A DNA stretch of 22,675 nt from positions 1-22,675 of the forward strand of contig CAYJKW010000029.1 in assembly GCA_964370765.1 (NCBI GenBank), written 5' to 3'. The notes beneath the pieces were generated by a model. That model was not told the DNA's origin and searched no databases. It saw nothing but the letters and a program-made list of their open reading frames with translations. The translations under genes were made by a program, and so were the position numbers. Each line of letters starts with the position of its first letter. Position 1 is the stretch's first letter. Below are positions 15,478-22,643 of the stretch, in pieces. Source of the stretch: CAYJBH01 sp964370765 (GTDB taxonomy: Bacteria > Bacillota > Clostridia > Oscillospirales > Ruminococcaceae).

Positions 15478-15921
15478 TTATACTTCTCCTAAATATTTTT
15501 TTGCGTTTTCCTCTATCTTATTAAAAACTTTAATTACAGTTTCGATTTCATCTGGATCAAGCCCTTGAACCAGATAACTTTCAACCTCCATTATAGCTTT
15601 TTTTGCATGCTCATAAAAATTTATTGCTTTGTCGGTCAACACTATTTGTTTTAACCTAGCATCGTTTTTTACACTTACTCTTTTAATTAGGCCTTCTTTT
15701 TCCATATCATCAAGCCCAAGGCTAACCGTAGCCCTTTTTAAATCATAACGTTTCTCAATATCACGTTGAAAAACAGCGGAGTCGTTACTCCCGATAAAAA
15801 CAATAACCTCCATATGAAATGGTTTTACACCATCGTTTTTGCATACTGCAGTTTTTGCAAGCGCCCTCTTTACCGAGTGACTCATTTTTTTTATTTCATA
15901 GCCAATTAAGGTTGCATCCAT
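15478..15921 (-). CDS. MarR family transcriptional regulator (second copy)
   Basis: The 147-residue protein has MarR architecture, with the helix-turn-helix at about 50-75 (FQRDIEKRYDLKRATVSLGL) and a wing with a ND-A-R-L turn at about 85-95. AGGTG lies 5 bases before the ATG. It is 2 bases upstream of the MATE gene, giving a classical regulator-exporter operon. Its promoter and a separate inverted repeat lie just upstream. The arms of that repeat differ from those at the other marR gene, so the two regulators probably recognise different sites. Confidence 0.92.
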   Translation of the reverse strand: MDATLIGYEIKKMSHSVKRALAKTAVCKNDGVKPFHMEVIVFIGSNDSAVFQRDIEKRYDLKRATVSLGLDDMEKEGLIKRVSVKNDARLKQIVLTDKAINFYEHAKKAIMEVESYLVQGLDPDEIETVIKVFNKIEENAKKYLGEV

Positions 15922-15937
15922 CTTTACACCTATTAAA

Positions 15938-15970
15938 TAGTTTTAGATAAAACAGTTTTGTATAGAACTA
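15938..15970. promoter_or_regulatory. Inverted-repeat operator for the second MarR regulator
   Basis: TAGTTTTAGATAAAAC (15938-15953) and GTTTTGTATAGAACTA (15955-15970) are complementary at 13 of 16 positions around a single A. The repeat begins right after the -10 box in the direction of transcription and covers the likely start site. Confidence 0.65.
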
Positions 15971-15998
15971 ATTATACTGAAAAAATATTTTATGTCAA
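15971..15998 (-). promoter_or_regulatory. Promoter of the second marR-MATE operon
   Basis: On the minus strand, TTGACA (15998-15993) and TATAAT (15976-15971) are perfect consensus boxes with a 16-base spacer. The architecture is the same as at the first marR gene. Confidence 0.8.
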
Positions 15999-16012
15999 GC
16001 AAGTCATAAAGG

Positions 16013-16043
16013 AAAAATAAAAACAGCAATAACTATTGCTGTT
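16013..16043 (-). terminator. Minus-strand intrinsic terminator upstream of the choloylglycine hydrolase gene
   Basis: A 9-base-pair stem, AACAGCAAT (16022-16030) with ATTGCTGTT (16035-16043), has a 4-base loop. Reading on the minus strand it is followed by TTTTTATTTTT, as in an intrinsic terminator. On the plus strand no T-run follows. No minus-strand gene ends near it; the nearest is the AI-2E permease, about 1 kb earlier. Confidence 0.6.
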
Positions 16044-16064
16044 GGAATATAGGTTAAATATATA
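16036..16064 (+). promoter_or_regulatory. Possible promoter of the choloylglycine hydrolase gene
   Basis: TTGCTG (16036-16041), a 17-base spacer and TATATA (16059-16064) lie about 30 bases before the start codon. The boxes are imperfect and the -35 overlaps the hairpin at 16022-16043. Confidence 0.35.
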
Positions 16065-16094
16065 AATAAACAAACAAACAGGAGGTCACAACTA

Positions 16095-17066
16095 ATGTGT
16101 ACATCAATTGCATGGGAAAATGGCGATTTATATTTAGGTAGAAATATGGACATCAGCTTCAATTTTGATAGAGAAATTGTCATAGCTCCAAGAAACTATC
16201 GATTCAATTTTAAAGAGATGCCGCCGTTAAAAAGCCACTATGCATTGATGGGAACTGCAATGATTGTAGATAACTTTCCATTATTTGCCGAGGCTGTAAA
16301 TGAAAAAGGCTTATATATGGCTGGGTTAAACTTTCCTGGGATGGCGTCGTTTTATAAAAGCAACAGCCCTAAAGATAATATCACTGTAAATGAATTTATA
16401 CCATATATTCTTTGTAAGGCAGATAGCATTACAAAAGTGCGGGAACTTTTGAAAAACATAAACATAACAGATACACCGTTTATACAGGGTTTAGCAATAC
16501 CGGAGTTGCATTTTATTATATCTGATAGCGGTACATCTTTAGTAGTAGAGTGTACTAAATCCGGAATGAATGTGTATGAAAACCCAACCGGTATATTGAC
16601 CAACAATCCATCTTTTGATATGCAGATGCATAACCTAAATAACTATATGCATCTATCCAATAAAAGCCCTGCCAATACAATGACAAGTGAAATAGAGCTT
16701 AATCATTATTGCATGGGTTTAGGTGCCTTGGGGTTACCGGGTGATTATTCATCTCAATCAAGGTTTGTTAAATCGTATTTTCTAAAAGCAAATGCCGTTG
16801 CAGAAAAAAACACAACGGCATCAATGATTCAGATGTTTCATATGCTTGATGCCGTAGCGATGGTACGCGGAAGTGTACTGGACGGCGATAAACACGATAT
16901 AACAGTTTACTCCTGCTGTATCAATGCTAATAAAGGAATATATTATTATAAGACATATGAATGTAGTACTATTAGTGCAGTATATATGCACAATGAAGAT
17001 CTAGAAAGCTGTGAACTATCGGTTTATCCGTTTAGTCCGAATGTGCATATTAATAACATTAACTAA
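16095..17066 (+). CDS. Choloylglycine hydrolase family protein (bile salt hydrolase / penicillin V acylase type)
   Basis: This 323-residue N-terminal-nucleophile hydrolase cleaves linear amide bonds such as those of conjugated bile acids or penicillin V. After loss of Met1 the nucleophile is Cys2. The other conserved residues are present: Arg16 and Asp19 (GRNMD), Asn79 (GLNFPG), Asn170/171 (LTNNP) and Arg223 (SQSRF). The length fits the family's usual 315-340. There is no signal peptide, so it is cytoplasmic, as in Gram-positive bile salt hydrolases. AGGAGG lies 9 bases before the ATG. Sequence alone does not decide between bile salt and penicillin V as substrate. Its stop codon overlaps that of the convergent AI-2E permease, and no plus-strand terminator with a T-run follows. 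Confidence 0.9.
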   Translation: MCTSIAWENGDLYLGRNMDISFNFDREIVIAPRNYRFNFKEMPPLKSHYALMGTAMIVDNFPLFAEAVNEKGLYMAGLNFPGMASFYKSNSPKDNITVNEFIPYILCKADSITKVRELLKNINITDTPFIQGLAIPELHFIISDSGTSLVVECTKSGMNVYENPTGILTNNPSFDMQMHNLNNYMHLSNKSPANTMTSEIELNHYCMGLGALGLPGDYSSQSRFVKSYFLKANAVAEKNTTASMIQMFHMLDAVAMVRGSVLDGDKHDITVYSCCINANKGIYYYKTYECSTISAVYMHNEDLESCELSVYPFSPNVHINNIN

Positions 17067-18229
17067 CCTATTGCGTCATCCTCTGCCACAATAGTGGCTG
17101 GCTGTAGTTTAAGTCTCTCGTTTGTATAGTGTGCCATGATTTTATACGCTGCCGATGCTACCGGGACACTGATTATCATTCCGATAACGCCACCAAGGCC
17201 ACCGCCTACAACAACTGCTGCAAGCACCCATACACCGGGAAGTCCGATTGTGCTACCAACAACCTTTGGATAGATTACATTACCCTCCAGTTGTTGTAAT
17301 ACTATTATAAAAATAACAAAGAACAAAACCTTGCCCGGTGCTGTTAAAAGAATAAGAATTGCACCTAAAATTGCACCCAAATATGCGCCTACTATCGGAA
17401 TAAGTGCAGTAAGCCCTACAAACATCCCAACTGCGCCGGCATAAGGAAAGCGGAATATAAGCATCCCAACTGCACAAAGGCAACCAAGTATAACAGCCTC
17501 GGTGCATTGGCCGATTATATAGCTGTGGAACGATTCGTTAAGTGTTTTTAATATGAAGTTTGTTGTTTTTGTAACAGTAGGCTTTATAAATGCCTTTTGT
17601 ACTTTTAGTAGTTGTTTTAAGATGCTTTCTTTTGCAAATATTAAAAAAAGTGAAAAGGTTATAGCCATAAAAATATTAAATATACTGCTGGTAATGGTAG
17701 ATATAACTGTTATAGATGAATCGAACAAAGTGCCTATTCCGCTAGTTAAGTATGTTGCAGCACTACTTAAAAAGTTTGGGATATTAATTTCGTTAACGTA
17801 CTCAAGTATAAAATCAGCAATACTTGGAAATATATGTTGGTTTGCAATAATCCATTTTTCAATATCATTTATTAATATGGGTAATCCCTCCAGTGCAACC
17901 GAAAATGCACGTGTTATTTCAGGAATGACTACCGCTATAACAAGTACAGCGATTCCAATTATAACTACTAAAGACAATAGTAAACATACTCCGCGGCGGC
18001 TGTTGTTAACAAACTTGTTTTGAGATTTAGGAAAGTAAATTTTCTCAAATTTTGTAAGCGGTATATTAAGTATATAGGCTATTGCAATTCCTGTGAATAA
18101 TGGCGAAACTATGCTTAATATTGTTGTAGCAACATTCGATACAGTGGGGAAATATAATACAAAAAATAAAATTGCTGCAGCAACAAGCATTATTTTATAG
18201 ATTCGTTTGTTTTCGGACCAACCTTTCAT
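17063..18229 (-). CDS. AI-2E family transporter (UPF0118 membrane protein)
   Basis: The 388-residue integral membrane protein has N-terminal hydrophobic pairs, a central amphipathic region (about 120-200) and a C-terminal hydrophobic bundle with GNVIYPKVVGSTIGLPGVW and GGLGGVIGMIISVPVASAA. This layout is characteristic of the AI-2E family (PF01594). Members have been implicated in autoinducer-2 export or in Na+/H+ exchange; the substrate here is unknown. The start has AAGAGG 5 bases upstream and the C-terminal tail is polar and cytoplasmic. The stop codon (TAG, minus) shares two bases with the TAA of the convergent choloylglycine hydrolase gene. Confidence 0.92.
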   Translation of the reverse strand: MKGWSENKRIYKIMLVAAAILFFVLYFPTVSNVATTILSIVSPLFTGIAIAYILNIPLTKFEKIYFPKSQNKFVNNSRRGVCLLLSLVVIIGIAVLVIAVVIPEITRAFSVALEGLPILINDIEKWIIANQHIFPSIADFILEYVNEINIPNFLSSAATYLTSGIGTLFDSSITVISTITSSIFNIFMAITFSLFLIFAKESILKQLLKVQKAFIKPTVTKTTNFILKTLNESFHSYIIGQCTEAVILGCLCAVGMLIFRFPYAGAVGMFVGLTALIPIVGAYLGAILGAILILLTAPGKVLFFVIFIIVLQQLEGNVIYPKVVGSTIGLPGVWVLAAVVVGGGLGGVIGMIISVPVASAAYKIMAHYTNERLKLQPATIVAEDDAIG

Positions 18230-18261
18230 AAAAACCTCTTCAGTATTAATATTTTTTTATC

Positions 18262-18267
18262 ATTGTA
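18262..18267 (-). promoter_or_regulatory. Possible extended -10 box for the AI-2E transporter gene
   Basis: On the minus strand TGGTACAAT gives a TG-n extended -10 (TACAAT) 33 bases before the start codon. No clear -35 box was found, which is tolerated for extended -10 promoters. Confidence 0.35.
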
Positions 18268-18335
18268 CCATAGTTTCGTTAATATAAAAAGTGTAAATTT
18301 GAAAAGATATAAAAATACACAGTAAAGCAATAGTT

Positions 18336-18364
18336 TTGACACTATTAATTTATTTGTGTATAAT
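18336..18364 (+). promoter_or_regulatory. Consensus promoter for the lipoprotein gene and possibly the following MATE-kinase operon
   Basis: TTGACA (18336-18341), a 17-base spacer and TATAAT (18359-18364) match the sigma-A consensus completely. A short inverted repeat, AATAGT / ACTATT (18329-18346), spans the -35. Transcription should start near 18371, which places the GGGAGA-ATG at 18410 at a sensible leader distance. Confidence 0.8.
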
Positions 18365-18409
18365 TATGGATATACATATTAATTTGAAATGACAAAGATA
18401 GGGAGAGAT

Positions 18410-19936
18410 ATGTTAAACAATAAACTTATAATGATTATAATTATTATATTATCACTGGGGTTAGCCGGCTGTTACAAAACAGACAAAATACAACTTAACC
18501 CCATCCCCACAGTAGCTACAGGCAGTGTATTACATGGGATACAGGTCGAATTCAATGAAAGGGAATACAATGAGATAAATGTAGCTGAGATACCGTCTTT
18601 CGTTGGTACTGCAAAAGATCTCGAGGCCATGAACCAAGCTGTTGCAACCGCTACCGATGAATTTATGGCAGCAGTTCCAAAGGATGGTGCTATTCAAATT
18701 ATATCTAACCCTGTAACAACAGACAGGTATGTTCAGGTTGTGACCCATTATTTAGCACATCAAGGTGGTGACAATGTTGGGAATGTTATATCGGTGAACT
18801 ATGATATCAAAGCGGATGATTATATTACATTAGATGAAATAATTGCAACCGGAGCAAGCGACATGGTATCAATTATAGATAATGTTACTAATCTTTACCG
18901 GTCAACATCAGATGGTGAAGTCGTTACCGATGCTGAAGTTGTAGCTTTTTTCATTAACGAGGCTGACGGCAAGGAAGTAATAGAGCTATATTTAAAAATG
19001 TACATAGAAAATTCTGCTGGCGAGAGTTGGGCAGGATTGTTTAGCTATGTACAGGATTCCGATTCACTAAAGCCTGTTGACTTACAGATGATAGTAGATC
19101 CACTTATAGTCGACCAGTATGAGCCGGAGTTGATTTCAAATAGGATAGCACAGGAACTAATTAACAGCGGTGCAGCTACAGATGATGGGAATAATACCGG
19201 AATATTGATTGCAAACTTTCTTAATGGTAGATCAAACTTCTCTTCTGAGTTTTTACAAAAGTACGAGTTTAGCTACAGCGGTGACTTAACAATTGAAAAA
19301 TTAGCACAGGGATTAACTGCAGTAACAGGACTTGACTTTTATATTAATAGCGCGACTATTAATGGTGATAGTGCCTATGTGGATTGGAGTATGACCTCAA
19401 CATTGCTCGCGGGGCTTGATGATAGGCCATTTAAAGAAGAATTTACATTTTATGATAATGTTACCCTTAATTGGTTTATGTTAGATAGTCTAAACACTTC
19501 AATTATTGAAAATTTTAATGTATCTAATGTGTACTATAGCATGAATAACGGCGAGGATCTTATTGTACCGGAAATGCCGCCACTTGCAATTTTTAGCACC
19601 GACATACCATATATATCCAGTACATTTTATTACGCACATGGAACAGAATTAGATACTGTAGATTTTACCATTACAAAGGGGACGTGGAGACTTGATGGTG
19701 ATGAAACAGCAGCATATTTTGTGATGGACGGTACAGGTTTAGTTGATGCTTATTATGCGAGCGGATCTCACGAATATAGCGCAAGGCTTGAGCAAGGTTA
19801 CGGAGGGTTGAGTGGCCTCATAGTTTTTGAAATTTATAATAATGATAATGAGATGATTAATGATATGTGGTTTGATGGACAGGACCAGTTCTATCTTGGA
19901 GGGACAAACAATAATTTAATCTTCATTAAAGATTAA
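18410..19936 (+). CDS. Secreted lipoprotein with DUF3298/RsiV-like and GerMN-like regions
   Basis: The 508-residue protein begins with a lipoprotein signal peptide: a hydrophobic run of isoleucines and a lipobox LAGC with the acylated Cys at residue 21. It should be anchored on the outer face of the membrane. Residues about 43-223 resemble the DUF4163/DUF3298 unit of RsiV and PdaC (EFNEREYNEI, NVISVNYDI, then DYITLDEII). Residues about 292-378 resemble a GerMN domain (LAQGLTAVTGLDFYIN, then DSAYVDWSMTS). The last 100 residues are beta-rich and unassigned. Both domain calls are from pattern memory. I chose ATG 18410 because GGGAGA lies just upstream and the signal peptide then starts normally; the ATG at 18389 has no ribosome site. 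It precedes the MATE gene by 64 bases without an obvious terminator. Confidence 0.75.
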   Translation: MLNNKLIMIIIIILSLGLAGCYKTDKIQLNPIPTVATGSVLHGIQVEFNEREYNEINVAEIPSFVGTAKDLEAMNQAVATATDEFMAAVPKDGAIQIISNPVTTDRYVQVVTHYLAHQGGDNVGNVISVNYDIKADDYITLDEIIATGASDMVSIIDNVTNLYRSTSDGEVVTDAEVVAFFINEADGKEVIELYLKMYIENSAGESWAGLFSYVQDSDSLKPVDLQMIVDPLIVDQYEPELISNRIAQELINSGAATDDGNNTGILIANFLNGRSNFSSEFLQKYEFSYSGDLTIEKLAQGLTAVTGLDFYINSATINGDSAYVDWSMTSTLLAGLDDRPFKEEFTFYDNVTLNWFMLDSLNTSIIENFNVSNVYYSMNNGEDLIVPEMPPLAIFSTDIPYISSTFYYAHGTELDTVDFTITKGTWRLDGDETAAYFVMDGTGLVDAYYASGSHEYSARLEQGYGGLSGLIVFEIYNNDNEMINDMWFDGQDQFYLGGTNNNLIFIKD

Positions 19937-20000
19937 ATTTATTCAATAGTAGCGATATATAATTAATTATATTAGTTTGTAATCTATAGAAAGAAGGGGA

Positions 20001-21332
20001 ATGGGGATTCAGATCTCAGATAGTTTTAACTATTTAAAACTAATAAGATTTACAATTCCATCAATTATTATGATGATAATTACATCTGTATATGGTGTAG
20101 TTGATGGATTGTTTGTATCAAACTATGTGGGTAAAGAAGCATTTTCTTCACTCAATTTAATAATGCCATTCATTATGATTTTTGGTGCATTTGGATTTAT
20201 GCTGGGTACGGGTGGCTGTGCCTTAGTTGCTAAATTTTTAGGCGAGCAAAAAAAACAAAAGGCAGATGAAGTGTTTACAATGATTTTTGTAACTCTATTT
20301 TCTGTGGCTACAATACTTGCTGTTTTTGGTATCATTTTTATAGAACCGATCGCTGTAGCGCTTGGTGCAACCCCGGAACTGCTTGATGACTGTATAATAT
20401 ATGGTGTAATAAGTCTTATTGGTATTCCGGCATTTATTCTACAAACATCTTTTCAACCCTTTGTGGTAGTGGCAGATAAACCTACTATGGGAATGGTATT
20501 ATCAATTACCTCAGGTGTAACCAACATTATTTTGGATTATGTATTTATTGTTCATCTTAACTTAGGTATAGCGGGTGCTGCACTTGCTACTATTAGTGGT
20601 CAGGTAATCGGAGGTATAATTCCACTTATATATTTTGCAAGCAGATGGAATAACAGTGGTCTTAAATTTACAAAATTCAAATGGGATTTTAAATCACTTT
20701 TTCAAAGCTGTACAAATGGCGCATCTGAGATGATGAATAATGTTTCGATGTCACTTATAAATATGCTATATAATCTTCAGTTAATGAAACATATTGGGGC
20801 TGACGGTGTTTCGGCATATGGTATTATAATGTATGTTTCCTTTGTATTTGTCTCTACATTTTTAGGATATACGATTGGCTCATCTCCGATTATAAGCTAT
20901 AATTATGGTGCGCAGAATTATGTAGAGCTAAAGTCGATGTTTAAAAAGAGTATTGTCCTTATGATAACATCATCAATTATACTTACAATTATAGGAGTTT
21001 TACTCGCGACTCCACTTGCAAAAATTTTTGTGGGTTATGATGTAGATCTACTGGAATTATCAGCAACAGCTCTTACGCTTTTTTCAATATCGTATATTTT
21101 TTCAAGTATAAATATATTTGCATCTGCATTTTTCACAGCATTAAACAATGGAAAAATTTCTGCATTTATATCATTTTTTAGAACCCTTGTGTTGCAGGCT
21201 ATTATGATAATGCTACTTCCACAACTTTTCGGTGAAATAGGACTTTGGCTTGCGGTTCCTGTAGCAGAGATTTTAGGAACATGTATTGTTATAGCAATAT
21301 TTATTAAGTACAAAAAAACTTACAACTATTAA
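20001..21332 (+). CDS. MATE family exporter (third copy), paired with a kinase-like gene
   Basis: This 443-residue MepA-like MATE exporter has about 12 hydrophobic helices. Helix 1 reads PSIIMMIITSVYGVVDGLFVS, and GIAGAALATISG lies at the end of the first bundle. It resembles the MATE part of the fusion protein more than the copy at 14129 (for example VDGLFVSNYV against IDGIFVGSYV). The ATG has a purine run (AGAAGGGGA) very close to it, so initiation may be weak. The gene ends 11 bases before the kinase-like gene, whose ribosome site overlaps this gene's stop codon. The pair therefore reproduces as two genes the arrangement that is one polypeptide at 10602-12611. Confidence 0.92.
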   Translation: MGIQISDSFNYLKLIRFTIPSIIMMIITSVYGVVDGLFVSNYVGKEAFSSLNLIMPFIMIFGAFGFMLGTGGCALVAKFLGEQKKQKADEVFTMIFVTLFSVATILAVFGIIFIEPIAVALGATPELLDDCIIYGVISLIGIPAFILQTSFQPFVVVADKPTMGMVLSITSGVTNIILDYVFIVHLNLGIAGAALATISGQVIGGIIPLIYFASRWNNSGLKFTKFKWDFKSLFQSCTNGASEMMNNVSMSLINMLYNLQLMKHIGADGVSAYGIIMYVSFVFVSTFLGYTIGSSPIISYNYGAQNYVELKSMFKKSIVLMITSSIILTIIGVLLATPLAKIFVGYDVDLLELSATALTLFSISYIFSSINIFASAFFTALNNGKISAFISFFRTLVLQAIMIMLLPQLFGEIGLWLAVPVAEILGTCIVIAIFIKYKKTYNY

Positions 21333-21343
21333 GGAGCGTGAAA

Positions 21344-21952
21344 ATGGGTGGTATCGTTACAATTAACAGGCAGTTTGGAAGTGGTGGGCGAGAGGTAGGC
21401 AAACGCCTTGCCGATGTTTTAAGCTGGGCATATTATGACAAAGAACTACTTGGGAAAATTGCCGAACAAACTGGCCTTTCAGAAGGCTACCTTAATCTAT
21501 ATGACGAACAGTCAACAAGAAATTATGCATATTCTTTTGGTCGCTCATTTACAAGTTACATTCAGTCCCCATCAGTAGCAGTACAGCTTGAGTTTGATAA
21601 AATTATTAAGGAAGCTGCACTAAAGGGTGACTGTGTGTTTATTGGTAGGTGCTCTGACTATACATTAAGAGATCATAACCCGTTTAAAATATTTATCTAT
21701 GCCTCTGATATGGATTTTCGTGTAAAACGATGTTTTGATAAAGCCCCTGAAGATAAAACAAAGGGCGAAAAACTTATGATTAAAGAGATAATAGCGGTAG
21801 ATAAGAAAAGAGCAAGATATCATGAACAGTTTACAGGGCAAAACTGTGAAGACATGTTTAATTATGATCTTTGTATTGACACCTCTAGGGTAGGCATTAA
21901 AGGCGCTGTAGATATCATTGTTAAAGCACTTGACGTTGTAACAGATAGATAA
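21344..21952 (+). CDS. Cytidylate-kinase-like family protein
   Basis: This 202-residue soluble protein belongs to the P-loop cytidylate-kinase-like family (PF13189 type). It shows INRQFGSGGREVGKRLA (7-23), AYYDKELLGKIAEQTGLS, FIGRCSDYTLRDHNPFKIFI (99-118), a basic KRARYHEQFTG region (155-165) and CIDTSRVGIKGAVDII. The N-terminal loop has FGSGGREV where true CMP kinases have GxxGxGKG[TS], so the Walker A lysine is missing; the phosphotransfer activity is therefore uncertain. It is clearly homologous along its whole length to the C-terminal domain of the MATE fusion protein. ATG 21344 was chosen over GTG 21338 because AAGGAG then lies 7 bases upstream. It is translationally coupled to the MATE gene. 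Confidence 0.9.
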   Translation: MGGIVTINRQFGSGGREVGKRLADVLSWAYYDKELLGKIAEQTGLSEGYLNLYDEQSTRNYAYSFGRSFTSYIQSPSVAVQLEFDKIIKEAALKGDCVFIGRCSDYTLRDHNPFKIFIYASDMDFRVKRCFDKAPEDKTKGEKLMIKEIIAVDKKRARYHEQFTGQNCEDMFNYDLCIDTSRVGIKGAVDIIVKALDVVTDR

Positions 21953-21992
21953 CATTTGCATTATAAGCTAAAAATTAAAAAAAGGAGTACAT

Positions 21993-22511
21993 ATGCAAGA
22001 TAATCAACCTCAAATCGACCCTAAATTCCAACTTTTTTTTAACGAGCGTGATAAATTACGAATGGAACTTAGGAGAGTAAATACATTGACTCATTATTAT
22101 AAAAGAAAAAGAGGGCAGGCTCTTCTTATTACATTTATGTCGCTTGGCTTTTTTATGCCATTGTGGTTGTATTATATATATATGTATAAGAAACATTACA
22201 AGATATTCGAGTCTTTAAGAATGCAACTTTTACGACTTGGCGAGGATTATAAAGTAGCTTATAATAACGATAAGCTACAGTGCTTTCATAGTCGTAGTAA
22301 TAATATCCATCCAATGACACCAGGCCCCAATGATTATGCACAGCGGCCAAATAACGACGAATTTGATTGTCCTAGCGATGACTTTGGTGGTTGGGATGAC
22401 GGTGGGTATGATGGTAGCGATAGCTCTGATTGTGGTGGGTATGGTGGTTGTGACGGTGGAGGATTTGATGGTGGCTGTGACGGTGGTGATGGCGGCGATG
22501 GTGGTGATTAA
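21993..22511 (+). CDS. Small membrane protein with Gly/Asp/Cys-rich tail
   Basis: The 172-residue protein is not recognised as a named family. Residues 1-41 are charged and predicted helical (NERDKLRMELRRVN), followed by one strongly hydrophobic segment (about 42-64), a second basic helix (65-95), and a C-terminal tail from about 125 made almost only of Gly and Asp with four Cys (126, 147, 153, 162). AAAGGAG lies 5 bases before the ATG. It follows the kinase-like gene by 40 bases without a terminator, so it is probably the last gene of the lipoprotein / MATE / kinase series. Gly-rich tails of this kind are common at the ends of small Bacillota membrane proteins; the Asp and Cys content might suit metal binding, but this is speculation. 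Confidence 0.75.
   Translation: MQDNQPQIDPKFQLFFNERDKLRMELRRVNTLTHYYKRKRGQALLITFMSLGFFMPLWLYYIYMYKKHYKIFESLRMQLLRLGEDYKVAYNNDKLQCFHSRSNNIHPMTPGPNDYAQRPNNDEFDCPSDDFGGWDDGGYDGSDSSDCGGYGGCDGGGFDGGCDGGDGGDGGD
22386..22509 (+). repeat. Imperfect GGTGGN / GATGGN low-complexity repeat
   Basis: The 3' end of the last gene consists of degenerate Gly/Asp codon units (GGT, GGC, GAT), clearly G-rich in an AT-rich region. Such repeats can change length by replication slippage, altering the tail of the protein. Confidence 0.7.
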
Positions 22512-22621
22512 TATCAATTAATAATATTATAGGTGATACCGGAATTATAGTAGTTCATAACTTGATTTTAAGCTGGTCATATTATTTAGCCTTAGCAAGA
22601 CGTAATATATAGTAAAAGAAA

Positions 22622-22643
22622 ATGGGAGTGTTTTTCCTCCCGT
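22622..22643. terminator. Weak hairpin near the right edge
   Basis: GGGAG (22624-22628) pairs with CTCCC (22637-22641), extendable to 7 base pairs on the plus strand with one wobble. On the minus strand it is followed by TTTTCTTTT, so it may terminate a minus-strand gene entering from the right. The rest of 22512-22675 shows no convincing gene. Confidence 0.35.

Noticed and set aside
17085..17098. GCCAC-AATA-GTGGC hairpin considered as terminator of the choloylglycine hydrolase gene
   Set aside because: The stem is only 5 base pairs, lies inside the AI-2E coding sequence and has no T-run after it.
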